Of a DNA stretch of 64,000 bases, positions 51,293 to 60,243 are shown piece by piece. The translations under genes were made by a program, and so were the position numbers. Under the pieces are notes generated by a model. The model was not told where the DNA came from. It did not search any database and saw only the letters and a list, made by a program, of their open reading frames with translations. The DNA lies in contig NZ_JADLRJ010000016.1 in the NCBI RefSeq assembly GCF_015477355.1, positions 62,001 through 126,000 of the forward strand, in the 5' to 3' direction. Every line of letters begins with the position of its first letter. The stretch's first letter is position 1. This DNA comes from Nocardia blacklockiae. Its GTDB lineage: Bacteria; Actinomycetota; Actinomycetes; Mycobacteriales; Mycobacteriaceae.

Positions 51293-52963
51293 TCAGTGTG
51301 GTTCGTCCAGCGTCGTGTGCATGAGGTACACGTTGTAGCTGTCCCATGCCGAGATCGTGTAGTACAGGTCCTTCCCCGACGACCAGGGATGGATGAAGCC
51401 GCCGTATGCCTTCGGATAGTCCGCGGTGCTCACCAGCGGGATCCCGTCGGTCCAGGCGCCCTGCGGTTCGGCCGCGGTGCGCAGCACGATCGAGCCGCGC
51501 GCCGGATCCAGGTACACCATCTGCCACTGGCCGCTGGACTCGTCGTAGCGCACCGAGATCTCGCCCGCGATGCCGGGCAGCAGCGGGGTGGCGTTGTTCT
51601 CGGCGGCCGGCGCCCAGGTGCCGTCCACCCAGTACTGGTACGCCGACTTGTTGAGCACCTCGTCGCGGCGCACCCGGGCCAGGCCGATGACGCCGATGCG
51701 GCCGTTCGGCGTGCCGAACATGTACACGTAGTCGCCGTGCGGAACCATGGTGGTGACCTGGAAGCGGTTCAGGCCGAACATGTTGTCCCACTTGGCGTAC
51801 TGGTCCTTGACCCAGGTGCGGCCGTTGTCGTCGGAGTAGGCCAGCCCGCCGTTGTTGGTCCACCACATGCCGGGAATGCGGTCCCAGTGGTTCACCGACA
51901 TGTAGCTCATGTACTGGCGGCCGCCGAGCGCGAAACCGGAGGTAGGGATGACCGTGGTCTCGTAGTTCTTGATCTTGCGGCTGTCCAGCAGTTCGGCGGC
52001 GTGACAGCGACTGTCCTGCACCATGTTGTCGATGACCAGGCCCTTGGACAGGTCGCGTTCGGTGCTGTAACCCATGACGTTGCTGCGCCAGTCGGCGCCC
52101 GCGCCGCCGGCGCCGCCCGGCGTCCAGCCCTTGCCGAAGGTGTCGCCGAACAGCACCGCGACCTCGCCCGGCTTGGTCTCCCACATGATGCCCAGGTCGG
52201 TGCCGTCGACCTGCCAGCGCATATCGGTGCGGTTGTTCGAGCCGTGCCCGGTCACCTGGTTCACCAGCCGCGTCGACTCGACCTGCCGCGGCGCCACCGG
52301 TGCGGCGATCGGACCCGGCTCGGCCGGATGCACCACCGGCGGCGGCGGGGTCTGCGGCGCGGGCGGTTCGCCGCCGGGCACCGGGACCGGAATCGGTTCG
52401 GGCTCCGGCTTGATCTGAATCCGGGGCAGGTTGAACGGCCCGCCTTTGGATCCCGACCCCGACTCGGACCCCGAGCCCGAACCCGATTCCGAAGAACCCG
52501 AACCCGATCCACCGGATCCGGACGGCGGCGGAGGCGGCGGAGCGGGCGAGGGCTCCGGCTCGAGTTCCGGCGCGGTCTCCGGCTTGGAGTGGTTCGGCTC
52601 CGGCGGCACCTCGGTCGGTTCGGGTTTCGGTGTGTCGCGGATGTCGGGGCACGGGTTGCCGCACGGGTCCGGCGGCAGCGGCGCCGGATCGATGCGGGTG
52701 TTGTCCGGCTGCGGACCCGGCACCGGAACGGGCACGAACTCCGGTACCGGCACGGGGATATCGATGCTCGGCGGTAGCGGCGGCAGCAGGGGAGGCGGCG
52801 GGGCGTTCGGGTCGGGTTCGCGCGCCAGCGGATCGAAACCCGTTTCCTTACAGGCGTTCACCGGCGGGGGCGCCCACGGCGCCGGCGCGGCCGCGGCGGG
52901 CGCCGCGAGCCCGGCCGTGGCGAGCAGGACACCGAAAAGCGCAGGCGCAGTGCCTTTTCCCAT
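51293..52963 (-). CDS. secreted DUF4185 protein with Pro-rich and Gly/Ser-rich linker
   Basis: A 556-residue exported protein. The signal peptide is MGKGTAPALFGVLLATAGLA up to about residue 25. A low-complexity region of about 190 residues has Pro/Val-rich runs (PVPVPEFVPVPVPGP), charged KPEPTE-type repeats and a Gly/Ser stretch. The C-terminal 320 residues form a DUF4185 beta-propeller-like domain, with GIMWETKPGEVAVLFGDTFG, GLAYSDDNGRTWVKDQYAKW and LYYTISAWDSYNVYLMHT. Propeller folds of this group resemble glycosidases, but no catalytic set can be named. It converges on modC and probably anchors to or spans the cell wall by its linker. Confidence 0.8.
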   Translation of the reverse strand: MGKGTAPALFGVLLATAGLAAPAAAAPAPWAPPPVNACKETGFDPLAREPDPNAPPPPLLPPLPPSIDIPVPVPEFVPVPVPGPQPDNTRIDPAPLPPDPCGNPCPDIRDTPKPEPTEVPPEPNHSKPETAPELEPEPSPAPPPPPPSGSGGSGSGSSESGSGSGSESGSGSKGGPFNLPRIQIKPEPEPIPVPVPGGEPPAPQTPPPPVVHPAEPGPIAAPVAPRQVESTRLVNQVTGHGSNNRTDMRWQVDGTDLGIMWETKPGEVAVLFGDTFGKGWTPGGAGGAGADWRSNVMGYSTERDLSKGLVIDNMVQDSRCHAAELLDSRKIKNYETTVIPTSGFALGGRQYMSYMSVNHWDRIPGMWWTNNGGLAYSDDNGRTWVKDQYAKWDNMFGLNRFQVTTMVPHGDYVYMFGTPNGRIGVIGLARVRRDEVLNKSAYQYWVDGTWAPAAENNATPLLPGIAGEISVRYDESSGQWQMVYLDPARGSIVLRTAAEPQGAWTDGIPLVSTADYPKAYGGFIHPWSSGKDLYYTISAWDSYNVYLMHTTLDEPH

Positions 52964-53130
52964 GCAGTATCAGTTCTCCTAGGTACCGGCCGCGCTGCGG
53001 TGACATCGCACAATCGGCCGCCGTCGTCACTGGGGCCGAGCACAGCCCGTCCAATTTAACCGACCGAATTGCCCGTACGCAGTACGGCACGGCGGGGAAC
53101 CGCCGGCGATTTCTATGCGTCGGAATTGTC

Positions 53131-53412
53131 ATGGCCGACATCGAGTACGTCTTCGGCACCGGCGACGGCGTGCGTCACGTCTGGTCGTCCCCGGCGGACC
53201 TGGCGCTGTCCGGAACAGGTCTCTACGACGGGGTCGCCCTCGATTTCGACGGCGACGGCCTGGCCGACGACGCGCTGTGGGACAGCGACTTCGACGGCAT
53301 CGCCGATATCGCGGCCCTCGACCTCGACGACGACGGCGTCCTGGACACCTTCTGCACCGATCCGGCGGGCCTGGGCGTCTGGGACGAACAGGTCCGGCCG
53401 ATCATCGAATGA
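53131..53412 (+). CDS. small acidic protein with calcium-type DxDxDG repeats
   Basis: A 93-residue acidic protein without signal peptide. The first 35 residues (MADIEYVFGTGDGVRHVWSS) are followed by three repeats: ALDFDGDGLADDALWDSDFDG, IADIAALDLDDDGVLDTF and a short end. The DxDGDGxxD and DxDxDGxxD patterns are those of dockerin/thrombospondin-type calcium loops. Small proteins with this layout occur in Mycobacterium and Nocardia, some misleadingly annotated as pullulanase-like. It overlaps the convergent MFS gene by 11 bases. Role unknown. Confidence 0.75.
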   Translation: MADIEYVFGTGDGVRHVWSSPADLALSGTGLYDGVALDFDGDGLADDALWDSDFDGIADIAALDLDDDGVLDTFCTDPAGLGVWDEQVRPIIE

Positions 53413-54775
53413 GCGTGCGCCGCCGCGAGTTCGCCGCGACGGCGGCGATGCCCAGCCCGTAGAGCGCCGCACCGGCGAGCACCACGCCCGTCGACCGCCC
53501 GTCGTCGGGGATCACCAGTGCGGTCACCGCGATCGCGAGCACGAAGGTGATGTTGAAAACGGTGTCCTGCAACGCGAAGACCTGCCCGCGCCGGGCGTCG
53601 TCGATATCGATCTGCAGGGTGGCGTCGCCGGTCAGCTTGATGGTCTGCCCGGCGAGTCCGAGCAGGAACGCACCGACCAGCAGCAGGTGGTGGGCGCGCG
53701 ACTCGGCCGCGCCGGTGGCGACGGTGATGGGCGTGACCAGCGCTACTTGCACGAGGACGGCCGTGGCCAGCCCCGCCGCCACCGTGCGCGGCCGGCCCAG
53801 CCGGGGAATCAGCAGCGGCGCGACGACGGCGGCGACCAGCATCCCGGACGCCGCCGCGGCGATGGCCACCCCGAACCCGACCAGGCCGCTGCTCAGCGAC
53901 ACGCCCGCGGCGGGCGCGCGCCGCAGCACCAGCACCATCAGCAAGGTGTTGGCGCCGAACACGATCCGATGGGTGCCGATGCCGATCATCGCGGTGGTGC
54001 ATTCGCGCGACTCCCAGACCGCCCGCGCGCCGGTGCGCAGTCCGGTCGCCACGGCCCGCAGCGAACTGCGCGGCGCGCCCTCGCCGCGATCCGGGCCGAG
54101 CAGCCGCCGCCGGAAACCGAGCGCCGCCAGCGCGCCCACCACCGAACCCGCGGCGCTCACCGCCACCGCCACCGCGGAGCCGAAGTCGCCGGTGCCGATC
54201 GCCCCGATGAGCGCGACGCCGGCCGCGGCGCCCGCGCCCGCACACCCCGAGGCCGCCGTCGCCAGCACCGAATTCATCGGGACCAGCCACTGCTGCGCCA
54301 GCACCCGCGGCAACGCCGCACTCACCCCCGCCAGCATGAACCGGCTGACCCCGATCACCGCCAGGGCGAGCAGCAGCAGCGGGGTGTCGGCGATCCCGGC
54401 CAGCAGCCCGGCCGCGGTCGCCAGGATCAGGACGCCCCGCAGCACGTTGGCCACCAGCAGGACCAGCCGCCGATCCCAGCGGTCCAGCAGCGCGCCGGCA
54501 TAGGGACCGACCACCGAATACGGCAGCAGCAGCACGGTGAATCCGCCCGCGATGGCCAGCGGATCGGTGGCCCGTTCCGGATTGAACAGGATCGCGCCCG
54601 ACAGCGCGGCCTGGAACATGCCGTCGCCGAACTGCCCGGCGAAACGCACCAGCGCCAGCCGCAGCATGCCGGGGCTGCGGGTCATCGCGCGCAGCGCGGT
54701 GCGCAGGACGTCGCGCCGAGGCGCGGCGCCCGGGGCGGGCGAGCCCTCCGAGCCGGAGGCGAGGCGTTCGGTCAT
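53402..54775 (-). CDS. MFS transporter
   Basis: A 457-residue membrane protein with about 12 helices, matching MFS exporters of the MFS_3/tetracycline-like group. The typical motif A equivalent is AGALLDRWDRRLVLLVANVL in the loop between helices 2 and 3. A central cytosolic loop has basic residues (RRRLLGPDRGEGAPRSSL). The N-terminus has a cytosolic tail of about 30 residues. Substrate unknown. The start overlaps the stop of the Nudix gene (ATGA), so the two are co-translated. This pairing might reflect export or detoxification of a nucleotide-like compound, which is only a guess. Confidence 0.85.
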   Translation of the reverse strand: MTERLASGSEGSPAPGAAPRRDVLRTALRAMTRSPGMLRLALVRFAGQFGDGMFQAALSGAILFNPERATDPLAIAGGFTVLLLPYSVVGPYAGALLDRWDRRLVLLVANVLRGVLILATAAGLLAGIADTPLLLLALAVIGVSRFMLAGVSAALPRVLAQQWLVPMNSVLATAASGCAGAGAAAGVALIGAIGTGDFGSAVAVAVSAAGSVVGALAALGFRRRLLGPDRGEGAPRSSLRAVATGLRTGARAVWESRECTTAMIGIGTHRIVFGANTLLMVLVLRRAPAAGVSLSSGLVGFGVAIAAAASGMLVAAVVAPLLIPRLGRPRTVAAGLATAVLVQVALVTPITVATGAAESRAHHLLLVGAFLLGLAGQTIKLTGDATLQIDIDDARRGQVFALQDTVFNITFVLAIAVTALVIPDDGRSTGVVLAGAALYGLGIAAVAANSRRRTLIR

Positions 54776-55248
54776 CCGCGGTGTCCGCTGTTCGCGGTCA
54801 CCAGGAGACGAATGATCTCGCGCATGTCCGGTGCCATCGGCAGACCCGCCAGCGACTGCGCGTCGATCCAGCGGAATTCGTCGTGCTCGCCGGGCGCGAG
54901 CGCCACCTCGCCGGGCTCGGCCTCCACCACGAAGCTGTACTTGCGCACCCGCGCCTTGGTGCGGGTCGCGTAGTCGAAGCCGCCGACCACGTCGACGATC
55001 CCGCGCAAGCGCAGTCCGGTCTCCTCGTGCAACTCGCGCGTGACACAGTCGGCGAAGGACTCGCCGGGTTCCACGCCGCCGCCGGGCAGTTCGTACATCC
55101 CGCCCTGCCAGTCGTCGGCGACACGCCGTACTACCAGCAGCTTTCCGTCGCGGAAGAGCGCCACGCCGACCACGAAGTGGTCGATGCCCGCCGCGCGGGC
55201 CTGCTCCCGGAGGGTGCGCTCGATGCCCGCGAACACCTCGGGTCGCAT
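54772..55248 (-). CDS. Nudix hydrolase
   Basis: A 158-residue protein. The Nudix box is GGGVEPGESFADCVTRELHE followed by ETGL, with the GMYELPG strand before it. Residues DHFVVGVALFRDGKLLVVRR form the usual first strand pair. It hydrolyses an unidentified nucleoside diphosphate derivative. It begins at ATG 55248 and overlaps the MFS gene by 4 bases. Confidence 0.88.
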   Translation of the reverse strand: MRPEVFAGIERTLREQARAAGIDHFVVGVALFRDGKLLVVRRVADDWQGGMYELPGGGVEPGESFADCVTRELHEETGLRLRGIVDVVGGFDYATRTKARVRKYSFVVEAEPGEVALAPGEHDEFRWIDAQSLAGLPMAPDMREIIRLLVTANSGHRG

Positions 55249-55527
55249 GGGCGCTTCACCTCCGGTTCCGGTTGCGGCACACCATGATACGGGTGGTCGC
55301 GCGCGCCGGCCGCGCCGCGGTGCACAGTCACGGGCGACGAAGCCGCGCGCCGCGTATTTGCCGCCGGGGGCGCGCCGGTCCGAAGCTTACCGTGGTCGGC
55401 CCGGTGCTCGCCGAGCCCGGCGGGCGCACGGCCGCACGCTAGAATTTACTGGGAATTCAGGGCCTGGTTCGTGATGTGCTCCTACCCTGAAAGGTGAGAG
55501 GTGCTCGGGCCGGAGAGGAGGACCACG

Positions 55528-56319
55528 GTGTCCACACTCACGACACCACACATCGACGTCCACCGCGGCGGCGACCGAATGAAAACCCGTGTGGCGTGGC
55601 TGGATTCGAAACATTCCTTCTCCTTCGGCGAGCACTACGATCCCGAAAATACCCACCACGGCCTGTTGCTAGTGAATAACGAGGACATTGTTTCGCCGGG
55701 CCAGGGATTCGATACCCATCCGCATCGGGATATGGAGATCGTCACCTGGGTATTGAGCGGTTCGCTGGTACATCAGGATTCGCTGGGGCACAGCGGTGTG
55801 ATTTATCCCGGGCTGGCGCAGCGAATGAGCGCGGGGACCGGAATTCTGCATTCGGAGAAGAACGATTCGTGGCGGCTGGCGCCGGAGCAGGGCGGCACCG
55901 CCGAGCACGTCGAGCCGGTGCACTTCGTGCAGATGTGGGTGGTCCCGGACGATTCCGGCCTGACCCCCGGCTACCAGCAACTGGAGATCGACGACGAGCT
56001 GGCCGGCGGCGGCCTGGTGACGGTGGCCTCGGGCCTGGCGCAGTATCGCGACCGCACCGCCATCGCCATCGCGAGCAGTCATTCCGCCCTGCACGTCGCG
56101 CGCCTGCCGGGTGCGGCCGAGAGCGCGCCGGTGACTATTCCGGAAGCCCCCTATCTCCATCTGTTCGTCGCGCGCGGCGAACTCGAGATGGAAGGCGTCG
56201 GCACCCTGTACGAAGGCGATGCGGTACGCCTGACCCGCAGCGGCGGGCAGCGCCTGGTGGCCGATTCGCCGTCGGAAGTTCTGGTGTGGGAGATGCACGC
56301 GCGGCTCGGGGCGCAATAA
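55528..56319 (+). CDS. pirin-family bicupin
   Basis: A 263-residue protein from the GTG at 55528, chosen for AGAGGAGGACC just upstream. The N-terminal cupin has the metal-site motif HPHRDMEIVTWVLSG and GVIYPGLAQRMSAGTGILHS with EKN. The second cupin at the C-terminus lacks metal ligands, as in YhhW-type pirins. Known relatives have quercetinase activity or act as redox sensors; which applies here is unknown. A TAGAAT hexamer at 55440-55445 and a 7-base inverted repeat (55456-55462 with 55485-55491) upstream may be its promoter and operator. Confidence 0.92.
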   Translation: MSTLTTPHIDVHRGGDRMKTRVAWLDSKHSFSFGEHYDPENTHHGLLLVNNEDIVSPGQGFDTHPHRDMEIVTWVLSGSLVHQDSLGHSGVIYPGLAQRMSAGTGILHSEKNDSWRLAPEQGGTAEHVEPVHFVQMWVVPDDSGLTPGYQQLEIDDELAGGGLVTVASGLAQYRDRTAIAIASSHSALHVARLPGAAESAPVTIPEAPYLHLFVARGELEMEGVGTLYEGDAVRLTRSGGQRLVADSPSEVLVWEMHARLGAQ

Positions 56320-56371
56320 CATTTCAGAGCGCCCGAACCCGGCATATCGGCCGGGCAACGAGAGGACAGCC

Positions 56372-56878
56372 ATGTCGGAGTACCCGCCGCCCGGTCAGTA
56401 CCCGCCCCCGCCCGGGCAGTATCCCCCGCCGCCGCCGGGCGATTATCCGCCGCCGGGAAATCAACCGGGGCAACCCTACTGGCAGGAATCGCCGCAGCGT
56501 AAAGGCCTGGCGATCACCGCGCTGGTGTTGGGTATTCTCGCGGTTCTCGGTCTGCTGATCTTCTTCGGGGCCGTAATCCTCGGGCCGTTCGCCGTGTTGT
56601 TCGGCATCATCGCCGCGGTCAAGGCGCGGCGCGGCACGGCCGGTGGGTTCGGGATGGCCGTCACGGGCATCGTGCTGGGCGTGCTCGCCCTGGCCGGTGC
56701 GGTCGCCGAGGCGATCGTCGGCTACAGCTTCTTCGTCAACCACGGTGGCCGCGACTACATGGACTGCATTCGCGACGCGGGCAGCGACCAGTCCAAGGTC
56801 CAGCAGTGCGAGGACGATTTCCGGCAGACCTTGGAGAACAACCTGAGTGTCACGCGCACGCCGCAGCCGACGCGCTGA
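56372..56878 (+). CDS. DUF4190-type small membrane protein
   Basis: A 168-residue protein. The first 40 residues are Pro/Gly/Tyr repeats (YPPPGQYPPPPGQYPPPPPG). Two hydrophobic helices come at about 45-80 and 92-122, separated by a short basic loop (AAVKARRGTAGG), the DUF4190 pattern. A C-terminal external segment contains two Cys (MDCIRDAGS, QQCEDDF), probably a disulfide. Such proteins are common in Mycobacteriales and of unknown role. It follows the pirin gene on the same strand after 52 bases, with GAGAGGACAGCC before its ATG. Confidence 0.8.
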   Translation: MSEYPPPGQYPPPPGQYPPPPPGDYPPPGNQPGQPYWQESPQRKGLAITALVLGILAVLGLLIFFGAVILGPFAVLFGIIAAVKARRGTAGGFGMAVTGIVLGVLALAGAVAEAIVGYSFFVNHGGRDYMDCIRDAGSDQSKVQQCEDDFRQTLENNLSVTRTPQPTR

Positions 56879-56964
56879 GCGACCGGCCGCCGACCTCGCG
56901 GTCTCCGCAATTAAAATGACAATAGTCACACTTTGTCGGGGGTCTCGGCGTACCATCACCTCCC

Positions 56965-57816
56965 ATGGCTCCGCTGTCCCCCACGGTCGCCCGCTGGGAA
57001 TTGGTCCTGCGCCTGCGAGAACTGCGTGAGAAGCGCGGCTTCGATTCGGCCACCTTCGCCAAGCGAGTCGGATTCACCCCGGCCAACTGGTCCCATGTGG
57101 AGAAGGGACGCCGGGTTCTCACCCTCCACACCATCGGCCCGGTGCTGGATCTGCTGGAGGTCTCCGGCGACGAGCGCGACGAACTGCTGGCGCTGCTGGC
57201 CGCCAGCAAGGAGCGCGGCTGGTGGGCCAAGTCGTCGGCGCTGATCGGCCTGGAACTCCAGCGCTACTACGGCATGGAGTACGGCGCGGACCACATCCGC
57301 AGCTACGACAGCCTGGTGGTGCCCGGCCTGCTGCAGACCGAGGCCTACGCGCGGGCGCTGATCAGCGCGGACGTGATGATCCGGCCGGTGCAGGTGGAAC
57401 AGCTGGTGGCGGTGCGGATGCGCCGGCAGCAGCGCCTGCGCGGCCCGGACCGGGTGCGGCTCACCGCGGTGGTGAGCGAGGCGACGCTGCTGCAGCAACT
57501 GGGCGGCGCGACGGTGCTGCGCGGACAACTGGAATACCTGCTGGATCTGCTCGACGACCTCGACACCGTGGACGTGCGGGTGATCCCGTTCAGCGCACCG
57601 GCGGGCGCGATCCTCGGCGGCTCCAGTTTCCACCTGCTCGATTTCGCCGGGGCCGGGCTGCCGACGTTCGCCTGGGCCGAGAGCGCGGTGTTCGGCGGTG
57701 CCGTCGAGAACCCCGAACAGGTCCGCGACCTGGCCTTCGCCTACGCCCGCGCGCTGGACCAATCCCTCAGTCGCAGTGAGTCATTGGCGCTGATCAGAAA
57801 GCACGCCCGCGTGTAA
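56965..57816 (+). CDS. XRE-family regulator with DUF5753 domain
   Basis: A 283-residue regulator. The helix-turn-helix (about 15-70) reads LRLRELREKRGFDSATFAKR, then VGFTPANWSHVEKGRRVLT. The DUF5753 domain (about 90-275) begins with IGLELQRYYGMEYGADHIRS and YDSLVVPGLLQTEAYARALI and ends with VRDLAFAYARALDQSLSRSE. In actinobacteria, such regulators are usually paired with a DUF397 protein (BldB/WhiJ-type pairs), and the DUF397 gene follows here after 10 bases. The target is unknown; self-regulation is usual. Confidence 0.92.
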   Translation: MAPLSPTVARWELVLRLRELREKRGFDSATFAKRVGFTPANWSHVEKGRRVLTLHTIGPVLDLLEVSGDERDELLALLAASKERGWWAKSSALIGLELQRYYGMEYGADHIRSYDSLVVPGLLQTEAYARALISADVMIRPVQVEQLVAVRMRRQQRLRGPDRVRLTAVVSEATLLQQLGGATVLRGQLEYLLDLLDDLDTVDVRVIPFSAPAGAILGGSSFHLLDFAGAGLPTFAWAESAVFGGAVENPEQVRDLAFAYARALDQSLSRSESLALIRKHARV

Positions 57817-57826
57817 GCTCCTGCCC

Positions 57827-58201
57827 ATGCCAAGCACCGTCAGGTACCGGCCCGAGGCCACCGGCTGGTTCACCTCGACCCGCACCAACAACGGCAATCA
57901 GTGTGTGGAGGTCCGGTTCGACGGAGCCGCGGTGCAGGTCCGCGACAGCAAGTACCGGCGCGACCCGGCCCGCCGCCCGGCGGACGAGCCCGTCCTCACC
58001 GTCACGGCGGGCGAATGGATGGACTTCCTGGACGGACTGCGGGGTCGGCGGTCGAACGCCACGGGCCTGGTCGCGCGCACGGCGGCCGACGGCACCACCA
58101 CGCTGACCAGCGGCGGTCTCGCGCTCACCTACACGCCCGGTGAGTGGGCGGCGTTCGTGGCCGGCGTCCGCGACGGCGAGTTCGACCGGGTGCCGGTGTA
58201 G
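57827..58201 (+). CDS. tandem DUF397 protein, partner of XRE regulator
   Basis: A 124-residue protein. The first DUF397 copy covers about 12-72: GWFTSTRTNNGNQCVEVRF, AAVQVRDSKYR and LTVTAGEWMDFLDGLR. A second, weaker copy follows at about 77-118: TGLVARTAADGTTTLTSG, then LTYTPGEWAAFVAGVRDGEF. The second repeats the GEWxxFxxGxRxGxF end. Single-domain DUF397 proteins of about 60-70 residues are the norm; two copies are less common. It is co-transcribed with the XRE gene and is presumed to bind it. Confidence 0.88.
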   Translation: MPSTVRYRPEATGWFTSTRTNNGNQCVEVRFDGAAVQVRDSKYRRDPARRPADEPVLTVTAGEWMDFLDGLRGRRSNATGLVARTAADGTTTLTSGGLALTYTPGEWAAFVAGVRDGEFDRVPV

Positions 58202-58260
58202 GCGCCGCCGGGCGGACGAGGCCCCGGCAACCACTCCGGCGGATCGGCATACTGGAGATC

Positions 58261-60243
58261 GTGACTGCCGACTTGACGACCCCCTCGGGCCTCGATCTGA
58301 CCTATCGCGACGACGCAGTGCGGGTGCAGGACGACCTGTTCGCGCACGTCAACGGCAAATGGCTGGCGAGTTACGAGATCCCGGCCGACCGCGCGGTCGA
58401 CGGCGCCTTCCGCACGCTCTACGACCAGGCCGAACTCGACGTGCAGCGAATCATCGAGAACGCGGCGGCGGCGCAGGCGGAGCCGGGCAGCGTGCGGCGC
58501 AAGATCGGCGACCTGTTCACCAGCTTCATGGACGAGGCGGCCGTGGAGGCCGCCGGACTGTCGCCCATCGCCGCGGAGCTGGCGGCGGTGCGCGAGGTCG
58601 CCGACCGCGGCGAGTTCGCGGCGTTGCTCGGCCGGCTGCAGCGTGTCGGCGTGGGCGGCGCGGTGATGTGCTACGTCGATACCGACGACAAGAACTCGCA
58701 GCGCTACCTCGTGCACGTCACCCAGTCCGGCCTCGGCCTGCCCGACGAGTCCTACTACCGCAGCGACGACTACGCCGAGATCCGCACGAAGTACGTCGAG
58801 CACATCGGCCGCATGTTCGCCCTGGCCGGCATCGACGCGGACCCGCGGCGGGTGTTCGAGCTGGAACGCAAGCTGGCGGCCGGACACTGGGACGTGGTTC
58901 GCCGCCGCGACGCCGAATTGTCCTACAACCTCACCACTTTCGCCGACCTCGTCGCCACGAATCCCGAATTCGACTGGGCGGCTTGGGCTGCCGCGACGGC
59001 CGAGGGTGTGGACCGGCCGGGCCCGGAGCTGTTCGACGAACTGGTGCTGCGCCAGCCCGACTACATGCGCACCTTCGCGCGGCTGTGGGCCTCGGAATCG
59101 CTCGCGGACTGGCAGGCCTGGGCCGCCTGGCGGATCCTGCGCGCCCGCGCCCCGTTCCTGACCGCCGCGCTGGTCGAGGAGAACTTCGACTTCTACGGCC
59201 GCACCCTCACCGGCGCGCAGGAGAACCGCGAGCGCTGGAAGCGGGGCGTGTCGCTGGTGCAGGACCTGCTCGGCGAGGCGGTCGGGGAACTGTATGTGGC
59301 CGAGCACTTTCCGCCGGAGGCCAAGCAGCGCATGCGGCAGCTGGTGGACAACCTGATCGAGGCCTACCGCCGCAACATCGCCGAACTGGACTGGATGAGC
59401 CCCGACACCCGGCGGGCGGCGCTGGCCAAACTGGAGAAGTTCACCCCCAAGATCGGCTACCCGGACCGCTGGCGCGACTACTCGGCCGTGCGCATCGACC
59501 CGGCCGATCTGGTCGGCAACTACCGCAGCGGTTACGCCGCCGACCACGACCGCGACCTGAACAAGCTCGGCGGCCCGGTCGACCGCGACGAGTGGTTCAT
59601 GACGCCGCAAACCGTCAACGCCTACTACAACCCGGGCATGAACGAGATCGTCTTCCCCGCGGCGATCCTGCAGCCGCCGTTCTTCGACATGAACGCCGAC
59701 GACGCCGCCAACTACGGCGGGATCGGCGCGGTGATCGGTCACGAGATCGGCCACGGCTTCGACGACCAGGGCAGCAAGTACGACGGCGACGGCAACATGG
59801 TCGACTGGTGGACCGACGCCGACCGCGCCGAATTCGCCAAGCGCACCAAGGCACTGATCGATCAGTACAACCGGTTCTCCCCCGCCGACCTGCCCGACAA
59901 CCACACGGTCAACGGCGAATTCACGATCGGCGAGAACATCGGCGACCTGGGCGGCCTGTCGATCGCGTTGCAGGCCTACAAGATCGCGCTGGACGGCGCC
60001 GAGCCGCCGGTCGTCGACGGCCTCACCGGCTTGCAGCGGGTGTTCTTCGGCTGGGCGCAGGTGTGGCGCACCAAGTCTCGCAAGGAGGAGGCGATCCGCC
60101 GCCTGGCCGTGGACCCGCACTCCCCCGCGGAGTTCCGCTGCAACGGCGTGGTCCGCAACCTCGACGGCTTCCACGAGGCGTTCGGCGTCACCGAGGGCGA
60201 CGGGCTCTACCTGGATCCCGCGGAGCGCGTACGCATCTGGTGA
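58261..60243 (+). CDS. M13-family zinc metallopeptidase (neprilysin/Zmp1-like)
   Basis: A 660-residue peptidase. The GTG at 58261 is chosen because the family N-terminus (LTYRDDAVRVQDDLFAHVNG followed by KWL) begins just after. The helical M13_N region covers about 30-420. The catalytic domain contains NAYYNPGMNEIVFPAAIL, the zinc motif VIGHEIGHGFDDQGS near residue 494, and the third ligand in ENIGDLGGLSIAL. No signal peptide is visible, as in mycobacterial Zmp1. The last 37 bases overlap the convergent permease gene. Confidence 0.95.
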   Translation: MTADLTTPSGLDLTYRDDAVRVQDDLFAHVNGKWLASYEIPADRAVDGAFRTLYDQAELDVQRIIENAAAAQAEPGSVRRKIGDLFTSFMDEAAVEAAGLSPIAAELAAVREVADRGEFAALLGRLQRVGVGGAVMCYVDTDDKNSQRYLVHVTQSGLGLPDESYYRSDDYAEIRTKYVEHIGRMFALAGIDADPRRVFELERKLAAGHWDVVRRRDAELSYNLTTFADLVATNPEFDWAAWAAATAEGVDRPGPELFDELVLRQPDYMRTFARLWASESLADWQAWAAWRILRARAPFLTAALVEENFDFYGRTLTGAQENRERWKRGVSLVQDLLGEAVGELYVAEHFPPEAKQRMRQLVDNLIEAYRRNIAELDWMSPDTRRAALAKLEKFTPKIGYPDRWRDYSAVRIDPADLVGNYRSGYAADHDRDLNKLGGPVDRDEWFMTPQTVNAYYNPGMNEIVFPAAILQPPFFDMNADDAANYGGIGAVIGHEIGHGFDDQGSKYDGDGNMVDWWTDADRAEFAKRTKALIDQYNRFSPADLPDNHTVNGEFTIGENIGDLGGLSIALQAYKIALDGAEPPVVDGLTGLQRVFFGWAQVWRTKSRKEEAIRRLAVDPHSPAEFRCNGVVRNLDGFHEAFGVTEGDGLYLDPAERVRIW

